64,000 nucleotides of DNA, from positions 75,714,453-75,778,452 of the forward strand of contig CM049311.1 in NCBI GenBank assembly GCA_026874595.1, given 5' to 3'. Made by a program: the position numbers and the translations under genes. This DNA comes from Sipunculus nudus (lineage: Eukaryota > Annelida > Sipuncula > Golfingiida > Sipunculidae). Shown here piece after piece: positions 46,700 to 58,389 of this stretch; position 1 is the stretch's first letter; each line of letters begins with the position of its first letter. The notes below the pieces were generated by a model, which worked only from the letters and a program-made list of their open reading frames with translations, searched no databases and was not told the DNA's origin.

Positions 46700-47900
46700 T
46701 CCATATTAATCGTGCCACATAAAACCCTTACCCGGACACTATTCAAAATGGCCACCACCAGAGTGACTCATAGTCGTATCTCTAAAACTTGTTGTCGGAC
46801 CTCGAAGAATTTTTTTAGATGACGTTTTCGAGGGTACTTTATTTGAATATAAGGATTAAACACAGATTGAAAGTAGAGAAATTGTTCAATCGGTCAAGGT
46901 CAAGGTCATAATGGCAATGCAAACTCAACACAAACTACGTTTCAAAACGTTATTCAGAGCATCTGTACTGTAAAAGCGCTTGAACATTAAAAATTGTACC
47001 AAATATTGAATATAAGCTGCAATGCAAGCAAGATGTGTGATGTAAACAATATATATCAATACCAAAAAGTAAGTTCAGTTTATATTAAAAATGTTCGCAA
47101 GTTAAATGTTTGCATGGATAGATAAACTGCCTGTATGTTTATACAGCACTGAAGTTGTGTCATCTCCAACCCAATAAGCTCCGCAGAAGTTATGTAAGCC
47201 TTTAATACCCTTGGCCTCGGGCATACATGATGGTGCCTCTGTTTTACACCAGTTCGATAACAAAGTTTTAGCCTAGTGAAAGGCCAAAGGTGACCATAAG
47301 AGGCGGATTCCATCAAGAGAATTTATACATCTGTATCTTTGGACCGTATATGCATTTCTCTGAATTTGTTTTCGCGCAGGCTGTCAGTGACGGGAACTCT
47401 TCAATCTTCATTAATGATATGTAGCAATTGTACTCACTAGTGAGATGTAAGCGACCACACCACGCTCCAGAGACCGTCGAAATTCTCCAACATATCCTGG
47501 GCCAGTAGTTTCCAGTAGTTACTTCTTCGTTCTATATAATGACAGAATGTCTTTATGATTTGGTTTTAATTGTCATTTCGCTGGGTACTTTGTAGTTAGC
47601 AGCAGATGTTGCTCTTTGGTTTACCTTTGTTTTTAGGATACTTTCAATTAAGCGGTCGAAAACATCGAGCGTATAAACCACAGCCTGTTCGTACTGACTG
47701 CTGGATTACCAGAAACCGTGCTAGCAGCCTGCGGTCTTCCCTCAATGTGACAATCTTGTCAGCCACTGACACTCTAGTCTTGATCGTTTAGATAGAGACT
47801 GTTCTCATTTTCATTTTCATACTGATTCTTTGGTTCAAGATGAATATTTTAGATGTTAATAGAGATGTTTATTCAACAAAATCGATGTACCGCTTTGGAC
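46700..47900. other. No supported gene
   Basis: AT-rich with a GTCAAGGTCAAGGTCA triple direct repeat of GGTCAA at 46893-46910. Short frames only. Confidence 0.45.
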
Positions 47901-48159
47901 CCACCTTTCAAATATACAAGAGCGGCAATTTTTGCTTTTTATGGGAAGGGTGCTCGTTCCTCACGGAGCCGTTTTCTACTGCAGTCCAGGTCTCCTTAGG
48001 TTCTTGGCCCCGTGTTAGAGTATTAGAACCGGAGTAATCAGACCAATGGAGCGGGTGTTGCTTGTTTACAATTTGGAGCAGGATGCACAATCTAATACGA
48101 TGATCTCGTTGGTTTGATGCCAGTCCTGGTGGTGGAACGCAGAGAATCTGACTATACAA

Positions 48160-49170
48160 AGCGGCGGTTAAAACAAATGATATCTGGGACGACTGCATTT
48201 ATAACCGCGTGAGGAGTGTAGTGTAGAGGGGATATTATTCAAGAGCAATCTGGTCAGAAAACAGCAAGATATGGCCACATAGTTGATAATGCTCCTTTGA
48301 GTTTGGTTGAGGTATGAGAAATAAAAGAAAGCCGAGCAAGAATTAATGAACGATTTGAGCCATATGACTGCAGTATGAAGCATCCTGTCTAGAACATCCC
48401 CATCTTGAGTGGGCCCAACAATAACTCTGTGATTTTTAAGCCGTTTATCTCTTGTCCTTGGACCTGGTCAATGAAGGATCTTGTGAATGGAATTTAATGG
48501 GTTTTTTTCCCTTTGAAGTCTACAGACTTTAGTGCTCCTCAAGTGGTAAGATCTTTTTCCAGAACATTTATTTGAGAGCGTAGCATCAGCTTTCAGTAAT
48601 TTTGCAGATCATATGCAAAGTATTTCATTTGATTATCTTGGGGAGCGTGACATCCCTTCCAATCGTCTGCATGCACAGATCAACTGCAACAAACGATCAA
48701 TTTGCTCCAAGTATTGATCGAGAAACTTTCCATCTCGATTGCCCTTTCACTTTGGCCGACTGAATATGCTTGAAGATTACATCCATTTAAGAATCTTGCT
48801 TGCGAAGGGCCTCCTTCAACTTAAAACATTGAATGCGTAAGATCCAAACTGGAGTTTACCAAATATCGGATTAAACGTCATGATCATGATAGCAAGGTCA
48901 TTAATGATAATTAATGAAGGTACTCCATGTCCCTTTATGTCCAGCAGAACAATCGATGCCGCTCTCTTTGGCACATTTGTCAACACAAATGCCTTAAATT
49001 GTTTTTTCCTAAGCCATGCAGTGAAGCAAGTGGAATATGCAAGATGTCGGCTCTCAGGAACCTATTCTGGGTGAATCTGGATTGCACGATTACACAGATC
49101 CGGATAAACGTTATGAGTGTGCGTCTCTCAGGACTGACGACGATGGCCGATATGTTTTGAGGCGCAGTTG
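48160..49170 (-). pseudogene. Possible decayed transposon-type ORF
   Basis: Read on the minus strand the interval shows long stop-poor stretches broken by single stops and frame shifts. Examples are FKAFVLTNVPKRAASIVLLD near 49000, then MDVIFKHIQSAKVKGQSRW near 48770, then SFIDQVQGQEINGLKITELL near 48450. The last phrase loosely recalls the 'IDQxHEQxNxxVKG' motif in large uncharacterised invertebrate transposon proteins. That resemblance is from memory and weak. No start, domain or terminal repeats could be fixed. Confidence 0.22.
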
Positions 49171-49685
49171 AGGTGTAATCATTGCAGAGGTCTTGAACAG
49201 GGGTGTAATAACTTCAGTATTTGTCCACTTGACCTCAACATTTCTTCATTGATAACAAGAAAACTTTTGTTGACCGTCCCTACGGTTGCATCACAATATG
49301 TTTTTTTACCTTAACTTATTCACCAGTTCTACTGTTCACGTGAAGAATTAGACCCAATGCAGGTTTACCATTAAAGCTTGACGCCTCCTTTTAGGTAGAA
49401 GCTGATGAGGGAAGTTAAAAGTCCCTTACTTTACAATTGCGTTTCATCTTCAATTGAAGAAGAAATGGCATGCCCCAAATGTTGATACTTCCCGAATTGC
49501 ATCAGATATAACCGCTGTCGAAGGTCGGAATCTCAGGAAGTTTGTGAGCACACATGTGTGGGTATATATACTGTGTTTGTAGCAGAGTAGCAGATGGTCT
49601 CCAACCGTGCACTAATCAAAATGGATTGGTTTCATCTATATAACTGGTTCTTCAACATAATTGATCTTAACTCTTGAGATGATCC
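49170..49685. other. No recognisable feature
   Basis: No supported frame or repeat. Confidence 0.45.
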
Positions 49686-49694
49686 GATGGGACC

Positions 49695-50082
49695 CTGTCT
49701 AGGATAACAAGAGCAGTATTAAGATTTTCAGCGCCCTTACCCTCCCTAAGATTAAGGTCAATACCTTTCCCATAGAATGTATTCTGTCCAAAGCGAATAT
49801 TTTCAAGGCACACCAGATTTTAACAACCTTCTGAAACAAGTCATAGAAAAAGAAACCACTCCCTGCGTTCTCTTACCCTATGTGACCTTGACTAGGATGA
49901 CAAGGAGAGTATTAAGATTTTCAGCGCTGATATCCTCCCTGTGACTGAGGTCAATTAGTTTCACGTAGAATTATTCTGTCCACAGGTAGCATCTTCAAGG
50001 CACACCAGATGTTAACACCCTTCTAAATCATGTCAGGGCACCAGAAACCACTCCCTGCCCCCCTCCCCCCCCCCCCCCCCCC
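49695..50082 (+). repeat. 193-bp tandem duplication ending in C18
   Basis: AGTATTAAGATTTTCAGCGC occurs at 49715 and 49908. Both copies continue with 'CCTCCCT', GGTCAAT, 'TTCTGTCCA', TTCAAGGCACACCAGAT, TTAACA and AGAAACCACTCCCTGC. The second copy ends in a C18 run (50065-50082). Confidence 0.85.
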
Positions 50083-50084
50083 AC

Positions 50085-52215
50085 TTTGACTACTAAACCA
50101 GGTCACATGCCGACTCTTGCGATGATACGATAAATATAAATAACGAATTCCAGAAGCAGTTTTTTTTTTTTAATTTTATTAAAACTGTTTTAAATCTGTT
50201 ATCGGCATTTTTAAGCGTTCCGCTTTATTCTCTTGCTATCAAAATGACACAATGACGGCATCATGTTGTAGGTTTACCTTTGGGAGTTCTCTGTTATAAT
50301 GTGTATCTTAGTGTAGACTGGGTGTTATTGTTGTTATTGTGCCATATGTGTGGACAGTCTACTTAGAGCAATATTACTTTTCCTTGATATATATTTTTTT
50401 GCTTACTCTGATCTTCTAGTTTTGATTCGTGTGAATGCGTCGGTCTCAGCTGATTTTAAAGAACCTGGAATGGCAATCTCATTGGGTTGTGACACATCAC
50501 ACAGACATATAAACCTTTATAAGCAACATTGCATAGTTTCGCTCAGTACAGAGGCTACTTGACAGTTGTACATATAGTTTCATGCACAGTGGAAAATATT
50601 ACCTGTACCGGCATTAAAAAAAAAAATTTAATTATGCCCGTAATGAGCTTAATTAATATATTTTTTAGTGGAAAACTCTGATCCCTTTCATATTCCACTT
50701 AGAATGCTCATACCTGCACTGGTCGTGAATGATTCCGGGTGGTGGCCTTGCATGGTACGGTAACTTTGACGTAATATAGCTTAAAAATATGCGGGCCGTG
50801 TGCAAAAGTCAAACGGTGGGTGCCTGAAGCAGCCCGCTTCGAAAAACAGAACATTTCCTATTTTTTTAACGTTTTTATCTAAAATATTTTTAAAATGATG
50901 TAACATAATTGTAAGTAATGCCATTCTTCATCGATATGTGTGATTCACCGGGAATCTAAAATATCCTTACAGTTCACCTTTAATGATAGACAAAGAAGTG
51001 CTTCAATATTGACATTGAGAAGCTCGGAAAATGTTGTTCTTCCAACCATTGTAGTGTTTCTTTCTTTTATTTCTTCACAGATAAAGCAACTAATTTGTGT
51101 AACTTAGATTAGTTGCTTGCTTGCTTAATGAATTCGTCATGTGTATTTCCCAAAAAAGCTCATGAAGCTTATAAAATCCTCTCTATCTCTTGGGATGTTT
51201 AATCTGCCCGATGTTTTTTTAAGTAAAAGTCTGATCTAAATTATATCCCTTATACTTTGGATGAGCTCCAGGTTATTTAATGATCTTGCGGTCCGCGTCA
51301 GTTCTTAACATATATTACAGGATAATTATTTTTATTAAAGACAGAAAGAACAGTAACGTATGAACAATGGTAAATTCACATTTTTCATTTCCCACCATGT
51401 ATCAATATACATGTAAATGTAAAGTCATATCACAGTAATATCTCCCTTGCTTTGAAATGTAAACCTTTGACAAAATAAGCTCTTTCATTCTCACTGTATA
51501 AGAGAACTGACATTTGTGGATGATTAATGATTTGTCGGACATTTCCAAGAAAGGACTAAGGACAGAGATATACTGATAACGTTACATGATGTTATGAAAA
51601 TACATATCGTGTAGAGTCGGCTGGCTTGTTTTATTACCATTACTCAAGACTGCATCGATTTCATGCACGCAATATCGTGTTTATAGCCGACTTTGTTCCT
51701 CGTTTAGATGAAGTGAATGTACATTCTTTTGCCCACAGGGATTATTTGGGTGCATTTAATTACTAATTAGTTTCGTACCGCATGCACAGAGTTCGTGTGG
51801 TACTATCCAGATGATGTAGCGGAACAGTGTCCGTTGCTGAAAATCCCGGTGGGGGGGGGGGGGGGGGGGGTCGTTTAATTCCGAGATGAATTTACCGAGT
51901 TCTGTGCTTAGTTAACTGGCTGCATTTCTAAGTGAGGTTTTGTGGTTATTGAATCACGTTTTGAAGGTGTGATGTGTTGAGCCTCCATATGTCTTGTTTG
52001 CTTTGTTGTCTTCGGTTGTGACTGTCGCCTGGTATACCGGGCTGGGCACTGTGTATGTTTAGGACAGTGTGCAGGATTTCTACAGTTACATTCTTAAGGT
52101 TTCGCTGTTTTGCTGTTCTTTGAAATGTGTCTTACCTCATGGAAAATTATTTCCTCTTCTAATATCTCGATAAGACCAAACCCCCCTTCCTTTAACAGTT
52201 GGCATTATAGTTCAA
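50085..52215. other. No supported gene
   Basis: AT-rich with a G19 tract at 51852-51870. The 70-codon frame at 50350-50562 starts with a hydrophobic segment but has no other support. Confidence 0.45.
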
Positions 52216-52224
52216 ATAGGGTTG

Positions 52225-52565
52225 GTACCTAGAGGGCAAATCTACATTGATTAAATATTAATTCAATATTTATCATCAATATTGAAACAATATTGGAAAA
52301 GCGTTGTATTTGAAAATTGCTTCAACCTTGAATCATTGACATTCATTGAGAGATTATTGTCAAATCAATATTGATTGTTGAAAATTTAGATTGAATTGCT
52401 AGTGGAAAATCAACATCGATGCAATGTTGAAACATAGTTGATCATCAACATTGAACCATCAATGTCAAATCATCATTGATTTAATGTTGAAAACAAGTTG
52501 AAAATATATCATCCTCATTTCAATTTGTTTTCAATTTTGAAAACAATGTTGAGTGCCCACTGGGT
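52225..52565. repeat. Degenerate CAATATTGA/CAATGTTGA repeat
   Basis: About twenty variants of CAAT(A/G)TTGA or its complement TCAA(C/T)ATTG occur in 340 bp, for example ATCAATATTGAAACAATATT at 52277. The segment is flanked by the pair AGAGGGCAAATC and GTTGAGTGCCCACTGGGTAT. It is probably a dispersed, self-complementary repeat of MITE type. No coding. Confidence 0.6.
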
Positions 52566-52944
52566 ATGGGTCATCTTGATCTCCTGTAACAACACAGGTT
52601 TTATCTAATACCTTCTTATAAGCTATGATCAGGGCACGAACCTCCAAGTGCCAGATGGAACCTTTTCACTAAGAAATAGGTACTACAGTAGAAGGAACCA
52701 CGTGAAAGAACCTTTTTTTGTACGGCATTCACTCTAAGTGGCTGCTCCAAAAACACATCAGCCTTTTCGTTTGACCAAAATGGTTAGCATTATTTGATCG
52801 CTGCCAAACCTTGCAAATTCCGAAATGTTAAGTAATAAAGTAAAACAGTTCTCTCCTAAAGAACCAGCTCATAAGGTACTTCCCGGTGATAGCCGCATGC
52901 CGACGATATTGAGCCCACGCAGGGTAGTTAGGTGCCATGAGAGG

Positions 52945-53180
52945 CAATAATACAGGGGGCGGGATATAACCCCCCCCCCCCTTTAGCAAGAGGGTTGTAA
53001 ATGTAATCGCCCCTGTTATTTTACAGAATAATGTTTGTATATTGGAAATGAAATACTTTGTTTCCATGCACGTCGGAGTTTACAATGAAAGATTATATGT
53101 CAAAACCTGGTTTAGTATTAACATATACTGGATATATATTTGAAATGTGTCACAAAGATAATTAATAATTAAAGTGTGAA
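52945..53180 (+). repeat. Dispersed repeat shared with 26.17 kb, copy B
   Basis: The partner of 26165-26415 with the same block order. It contains a C12 tract (52970-52981) where copy A has TCTCCATCCTCCC, so the homopolymer grew from a C-rich stretch. Confidence 0.7.
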
Positions 53181-53224
53181 TATATATATATATAATATAT
53201 CGTGATAACCCTCTCACGACTGGC

Positions 53225-53425
53225 AAGGTCACCACCGCCTCTAGTCACTAGGGTCCATGCACCAAACTTGATCCGGCCCTCCTCCTGCTTTGAGGACTTA
53301 AGTACACGTGTCTGAAACCTTGCTTAAGGGTCTTAGAGATGAAGTAAAAAGCAAGAGCAAGGGGATTCGAACCTCTGGCCACACGCCCAGCATCTTGAGT
53401 TACCATTATAATATACACCCCACCC
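53225..53425 (-). mobile_element. tRNA-derived SINE
   Basis: The minus strand opens with TATAATGGTAACTCAAGATG (A box) and, at tRNA distance, GGCCAGAGGTTCGAATCCCC (a near-perfect B box at 53374-53362). An AAGC-rich linker and a body of about 120 bp follow. This is the best pol III promoter in the window. A cloverleaf is not complete, so it is a SINE and not a tRNA gene. The 85-codon minus frame (53248-53505) crosses it and is non-functional. Confidence 0.6.
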
Positions 53426-53429
53426 TGCA

Positions 53430-55265
53430 ACTCAAACAATTCAATGTTAGCATGGGTTTTTAAGTTTGCTTTACACCCTACACTGCAACAACTCGCCGGA
53501 TTCAATATTATTAATACTATGTGGGAAGTATCATTACACTATACCAGTCGTTTTTGTAGTCCAGTGGAGTTTCTAAGGCCTAGCTGCATGGCTTGCTTGT
53601 AAGAGGGTTTGCGCCTGTGAATATGTACTCCTTATAGTCCATTACATACAAAACTCGGCTACGTCTAGTCCATGGACATTGGAAATCAAAACTTTATCAA
53701 TGTTTTGTATTCAAATGTTTACAGAACAGTCAGTTCAGGATGGTTTCCTTTCTTATAATAATATCAAAAAATAAAGTTATCTCATTTAGATTAATACTTT
53801 GCATAATGGGAGCAGACTGGTGGCATTTGGTTCGAATAACTGCTGTGTAATATTATGTATTAATGGGTCCGTATACTTGTTCTGTAGATGTGATTGATGT
53901 TGCAGTCTATCTGATTAAAATTATTAAATATTTTTATTCCTTTAACACTGGGAATCTCTTCCGAGGTATTTCTTCCGTCTAAAAACAGTATAATATCTAT
54001 GGCAGTTTGCGTTTTTAAGGTATCTAATATGATCAGCTTAATTTTAGTAAAGCTTCACTTAACTTAATGTAATTGCATCTGAGGGATGCCTATTTGTATT
54101 CCTCGTCCGTCTGCCCTGCATTAGTAACTGCTAAGTGAAAGTGTGTTACTGCAAGCGAAAAAGCATAATGCGTTTAAGTGTTGCGTCCGCCCCGCTGGGG
54201 ATAAATTTACCCGGTGTCCGCGGTTCCATTCTGCTGTCTGGGGGTTATTGTCCCTAACGTATACTATACTTATTCCAGTTAAGTTTTAAAATTCCAGGAT
54301 ATGCATTGGACAATTGTATTAATTGTGTTCAGATAATGAAGTGGTTAATCAACCAGGGCCGTGGGACATAAAGTCGGTTTCTATATATGGGATAATTATG
54401 TAGCAGTCACTCACACACACTCATTATCTCTGACACACTGGAACAGAAAATATAATTGAGACGTTGTTTTTAAAGTTGTTCCAAAAATACTTGAACAAAA
54501 GTGTATCAAACTACTTAATATCTGGTATCAAAATATGGTATCTCTCTGTCAGGTTATTTATGTATAATATATAGCATAATATAAAGACTAAACAACTAGG
54601 CCTACTTCCTTTCATATCCATGCATTGCTGTCCACTACTAAAATAATTATATCCCTATAATATAATTGGTCACAGCTACATGCTAAAATGTGTTCACAAC
54701 CTTGTGCTCTTAGTGCGGACTATCATAGCACCAATACTGTAATAAGGCAACTGTAATTAGCTACGCATAATTAATAAATAACTGTAATGAGACTCATGCA
54801 AACTGTGACCAGCTGTGACCAAGCTGTGGCCAGCCTGTGACCAGCTTGTAACCCTGCATAACTGTTCTCCCTACGACACCTCCCGGAGCTTGTTTTATCC
54901 CCATAAGATTCACTATTGTCAAGACTTAGAAGTTAAATATTAAGAAGTGAGGCACTGGTACATACATTTTATACAGGCAAGAAGCAAAGGCTTTTCTCTC
55001 AAGTGAAGGAATGAGGTGCTGTTTCAGATGTGCTGTGAAGCTGACAAGCTGATGGTCACATGGTCCTATTTGTTTACATGACCTGGGGTCACAAAAACCT
55101 GAAGGAGAGTAGTGAATGGTCTGGCTTTCTCTGGTTGGCTCTAGCCATCATGTGGTGGAGCATCAAAAGCACACCATTGTTTGATTTTTAAGTATGTTAA
55201 GCATAATCTCCAATAAAATTGATAGTATTGGTCATTTTTTTTTAAATTTGTGAGGTGTTGTCCAA
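53430..55265. other. No supported gene; small CTGTGACCAG cluster
   Basis: AT-rich. At 54810-54855 the word CTGTGACCAG or a close variant is repeated about five times, a small minisatellite. No frames with domains. Confidence 0.45.
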
Positions 55266-55270
55266 ATGCT

Positions 55271-55607
55271 TGTTCGGGACTGCTTGGTGGGGTATTTCGG
55301 GCTTCACTGCATTCGGGCCAGGATGGTTAAAAAGGAGATACACAAGTCCCCTTTTTCTTGGTCTAGTTTGACTGAAGAAACAACAAATTCTCAGGTAAAA
55401 AAAAGTTTAATATCAGAATTTATTTTGAAAATTATTTAAAAGAGGCCCAAACCTCAGGTGTTTTATAGATGTTATATAGAGAAAATAAATACAGCCACTT
55501 GTCCTGATGCAGAATGCCAAATCAGCCAGTGTGGGTCCTTATATAGACGCTGAACTGTGACCGACGAATGACGTCATGCGACCAAAACAAAGGCCGTTCG
55601 TCACACA
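55271..55607 (-). mobile_element. Solo LTR (337 bp)
   Basis: Begins TGTTCGGG and ends GTCACACA, so TG...CA ends are present. The 4-bp TGCT (or 5-bp ATGCT with a shared A) stands on both sides, at 55267-55270 and 55608-55611. On the minus strand the order is as in an LTR: a palindromic CRE-like TGACGTCA (55574-55567), then a TATA box CTATATAAGG, then an AATAAA signal about 70 bp later and a second one further on, then the CCGAACA end. No internal region is attached, so it is a solo LTR in minus orientation. It is a different family from the 834-bp LTR. Confidence 0.7.
55567..55574. promoter_or_regulatory. CRE-like palindrome TGACGTCA in the LTR
   Basis: A perfect cAMP-response-element palindrome upstream of the LTR TATA box on the minus strand. 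In other LTRs such sites bind bZIP factors; here function is only inferred. Confidence 0.5.
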
Positions 55608-55611
55608 TGCT

Positions 55612-57500
55612 AAATTACACTTTCTAGACAATATCGTTCCCCTAAACATTGCAGAACTGAAGGAAATAATAAAAATGGTAATCTCAAACGAATAATCCTA
55701 CATAAAAAACTTTATATGTGGAAAAGAGAACTTCGCTAAACTAGCAATCAGCACTGCGACACCTGATCTTTGACATCCGTGCTTTGGTATTACTCCAGCC
55801 GGCCTAGTTTGTTGACCTGGAACGCTTGAAGATAAACTCGAAAAACATGACAACTAGAAATGATAACATCTTACAAGAATTGAGTAATTATAAAGAAAAT
55901 TACTAAGGTTTTTATACCTGATGACCCATTACCAGATAAGTTATATAACAAGAACGCATAGCGGCGTGCTAGACTACACCCGCTTATTATATCGCCCACG
56001 GCCTCGCGTGCGACTCCGATGACAACTTGTAAATTTTAGAGTACATCACTTATCAGCAAGCCATTACGATGTATCCCGTGGGATAGTTATAAGATTGACT
56101 CTGTATCATCTTTTACGATGATTATTAAGCATATTAATATTACATTAAACTAATATTCACCCCTGACGACTCCTGATAACAAACTGTCACTTGAGTGTCA
56201 ACATTGTTTACCTGTACTAGCATTAAGAACTAGGCCCTCATATTACACAACCATAACACCTAGTGCTTATAAGCACCCTGCTGATAATAAATGCAATACT
56301 GTCAATCCTCCAAGAATGAGGTACCCGTTTAATTATTAATTCAGTACTTACTGCAAATATTTAAAATAGTAAAATATAAAATAATACTTATCATGGCAGG
56401 AAACATTACTTTGCTGACACGTACATTCACAAAATGTTCATGAAAAAATATATAACAAAAGCTTTTTATGACATGGCTAGAGCATAAGTCACTCTGTTCT
56501 TATCGTACATATGAAATTCATCAACGACGATACCCTGACGTTTTTTTTTAAAAATATTCTTAAATATTCTGTCCAGTTTCGATCTCTTTCAATCTATACG
56601 CGATTTCTTAGCTGTTGGACATAACAATGAATCACCAACCGTCGATTCTTTTGTAATACTGGGTAAAAATCTTGTCGGAAATCTCATATAAGCCCGGCGA
56701 AATCTACGACCTTTTTCGTACGTCTAAATCGGAGTATTATGTACCATAAAGCTCCACTAAAGGTTCGATGATCACTAGGGGTAACGTGAGAACATCCGTC
56801 CATAAGGGATCTCCTTTCTGATTGACGCCTCTTCTTCAGTTATTTTTCTATTAAAATTAACGTTCGTTATTAAAATAAGCTCGGCCATATTTGTTCACAA
56901 CCTAACCCAAGCCATCATGGACGGAATCTCATGGAATTTTCAGGGCATTTCTTATCCTGATTCAGGAAAGTAACCAAGGAATATTCACATATGTACAGCC
57001 ACTTTTGCACGAATGATCCTGGGAATATTGTCCCAATAAGTGATTGAAAACACGATTTTAGGAGCTTTCCACAATTGGGACCCCCACATTGCGGAAGCTT
57101 GCATTCCGTAGAATGTAAATTTCTACTTACGAATTAATTCACAGTCTATAGAATGATTTAATGAAAGTTTTATTCAAAACATTCCCTGCACGACAGAAGT
57201 TTTCCTACTTTTTTTCAGACTTTGATAAAATTAAGTCACGTATTCTGTCAATGAAAGTTTGTTGCGAAATAGAACACGCCCGATGTATAAATTCCAGTCA
57301 CCAAAGATATTGATTATACAGCATTTTCTTTCTAGGACGCTAGCTGGTATACGCTAAGAATTGCGACCTCGGTTAAAATAATGGGAATATTGAAATCTCC
57401 GAGGGAAATAATCTTATTCTATCACAGGGGTCCTTAGATGTTGATCGGCATACAATGCAAAGCCTCATATATCAATTTCTTTTATGGTATTTTAAGTCAG
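55612..57500. other. No supported gene
   Basis: AT-rich, no frames of note, no repeat partner recognised. Confidence 0.45.
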
Positions 57501-57537
57501 CCGAAGTCAAAATTGATCTCTTTTATTGAGTAGTCTT

Positions 57538-57735
57538 TTAATGAAAACTGTCTTGTTTTGGATAATAATTCAGCAAACACTGTATCCCATAAAATCGAAT
57601 ACTCCTTACCATGAAGCCAATGTTGACGGAATGGATTCAATATGTCGTAAAGTTAAACATATTGACGTCACCAAGCTAATACTACCATCTCGAAGAATTC
57701 TATATGAAGTCGATACAACAGGATCGGTGTATTAA
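57538..57735 (+). CDS. Candidate short ORF with signal-like N-terminus
   Basis: From the ATG at 57541 it would encode about 64 residues: MKTVLFWIIIQQTLYPIKSN, then a polar region with a single Cys, ending in TAA at 57735. The basic-hydrophobic start resembles a short signal peptide. There is no homologous family I can name, no cysteine framework of a peptide toxin or hormone, and no splice evidence. It may be chance in AT-rich DNA. Confidence 0.15.
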   Translation, partial: LMKTVLFWIIIQQTLYPIKSNTPYHEANVDGMDSICRKVKHIDVTKLILPSRRILYEVDTTGSVY

Positions 57736-57889
57736 CGCACGCTTTTTCATGACGAAGGGGCAGAGGTAATCAGCTGGCAAGAAAGACTATAAATATAACA
57801 ATTACAGTAAATACGGAATTAATTAGTACACTCTGATACATTTTCCATGCCTAACCATTCGGATCAGTTAAAGTCAAGCTTCCTAATAA

Positions 57890-57891
<2 letters not shown>

Positions 57892-57951
<60 letters not shown>

Positions 57952-57990
57952 AGAAAGAGAGACAGACAGACAGAGAAATTTTATTCACAT
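57892..57990. repeat. TA microsatellite followed by GAAA/GACA words
   Basis: A TA tract at 57892-57948, then GAAAGAAAGAGAGACAGACA to about 57976. Confidence 0.9.
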
Positions 57991-58072
57991 TATCACACAT
58001 TTCAGCAGTACCAAATCGACAAGATGTAAACAGGTGGTGGAGTAATGGCAGAATACCTATTACATTTTATAG

Positions 58073-58330
58073 GGCAAAAAATATAAGAAATCCAAAGTAG
58101 ACTTAGTTAATTATTGGACAAAGTCTGGGAAAGACTTTTGGACAGAAGAGAAAAGGGCCATAGATGATAAAAGCCATGGAAAAGAATTTAAAAAAAAAAA
58201 ACAAGAATCGCATACGCTTTTTTATGGAATGGACAAAAGTGATCGATTGGTGAAATCGCTGGAGAGAGCAGAAAAAAACATTTGGATGTACAAGAAAGAA
58301 ACTACGATCAGAGAAGAGAACGTAGTGTAA
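58073..58330 (+). pseudogene. Stop-free Lys/Glu-rich frame, possible exon or relic
   Basis: Open for 86 codons after an in-frame TAG, with no ATG near its start. It contains KVDLVNYWTKSGKDFWTEEK and, after a poly-Lys from an A-run, MDKSDRLVKSLERAEKNIWM. The even spread of Trp, Asp and Leu looks protein-like rather than random. It stops at TAA just before a GA microsatellite. No family is recognised, and poly-A may indicate a processed or decayed copy. Confidence 0.22.
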
Positions 58331-58331
58331 T

Positions 58332-58334
<3 letters not shown>

Positions 58335-58381
<47 letters not shown>
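58335..58381. repeat. GA microsatellite
   Basis: About 23 GA dinucleotides. The minus 101-codon frame across it gives a Ser-Leu run and is a repeat product. Confidence 0.92.
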
Positions 58382-58384
<3 letters not shown>

Positions 58385-58389
58385 AATGG

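Noticed and set aside
53352-53420. Functional tRNA gene
   Set aside because: A and B boxes are present but the stems do not form a full cloverleaf, and a SINE-type body follows.
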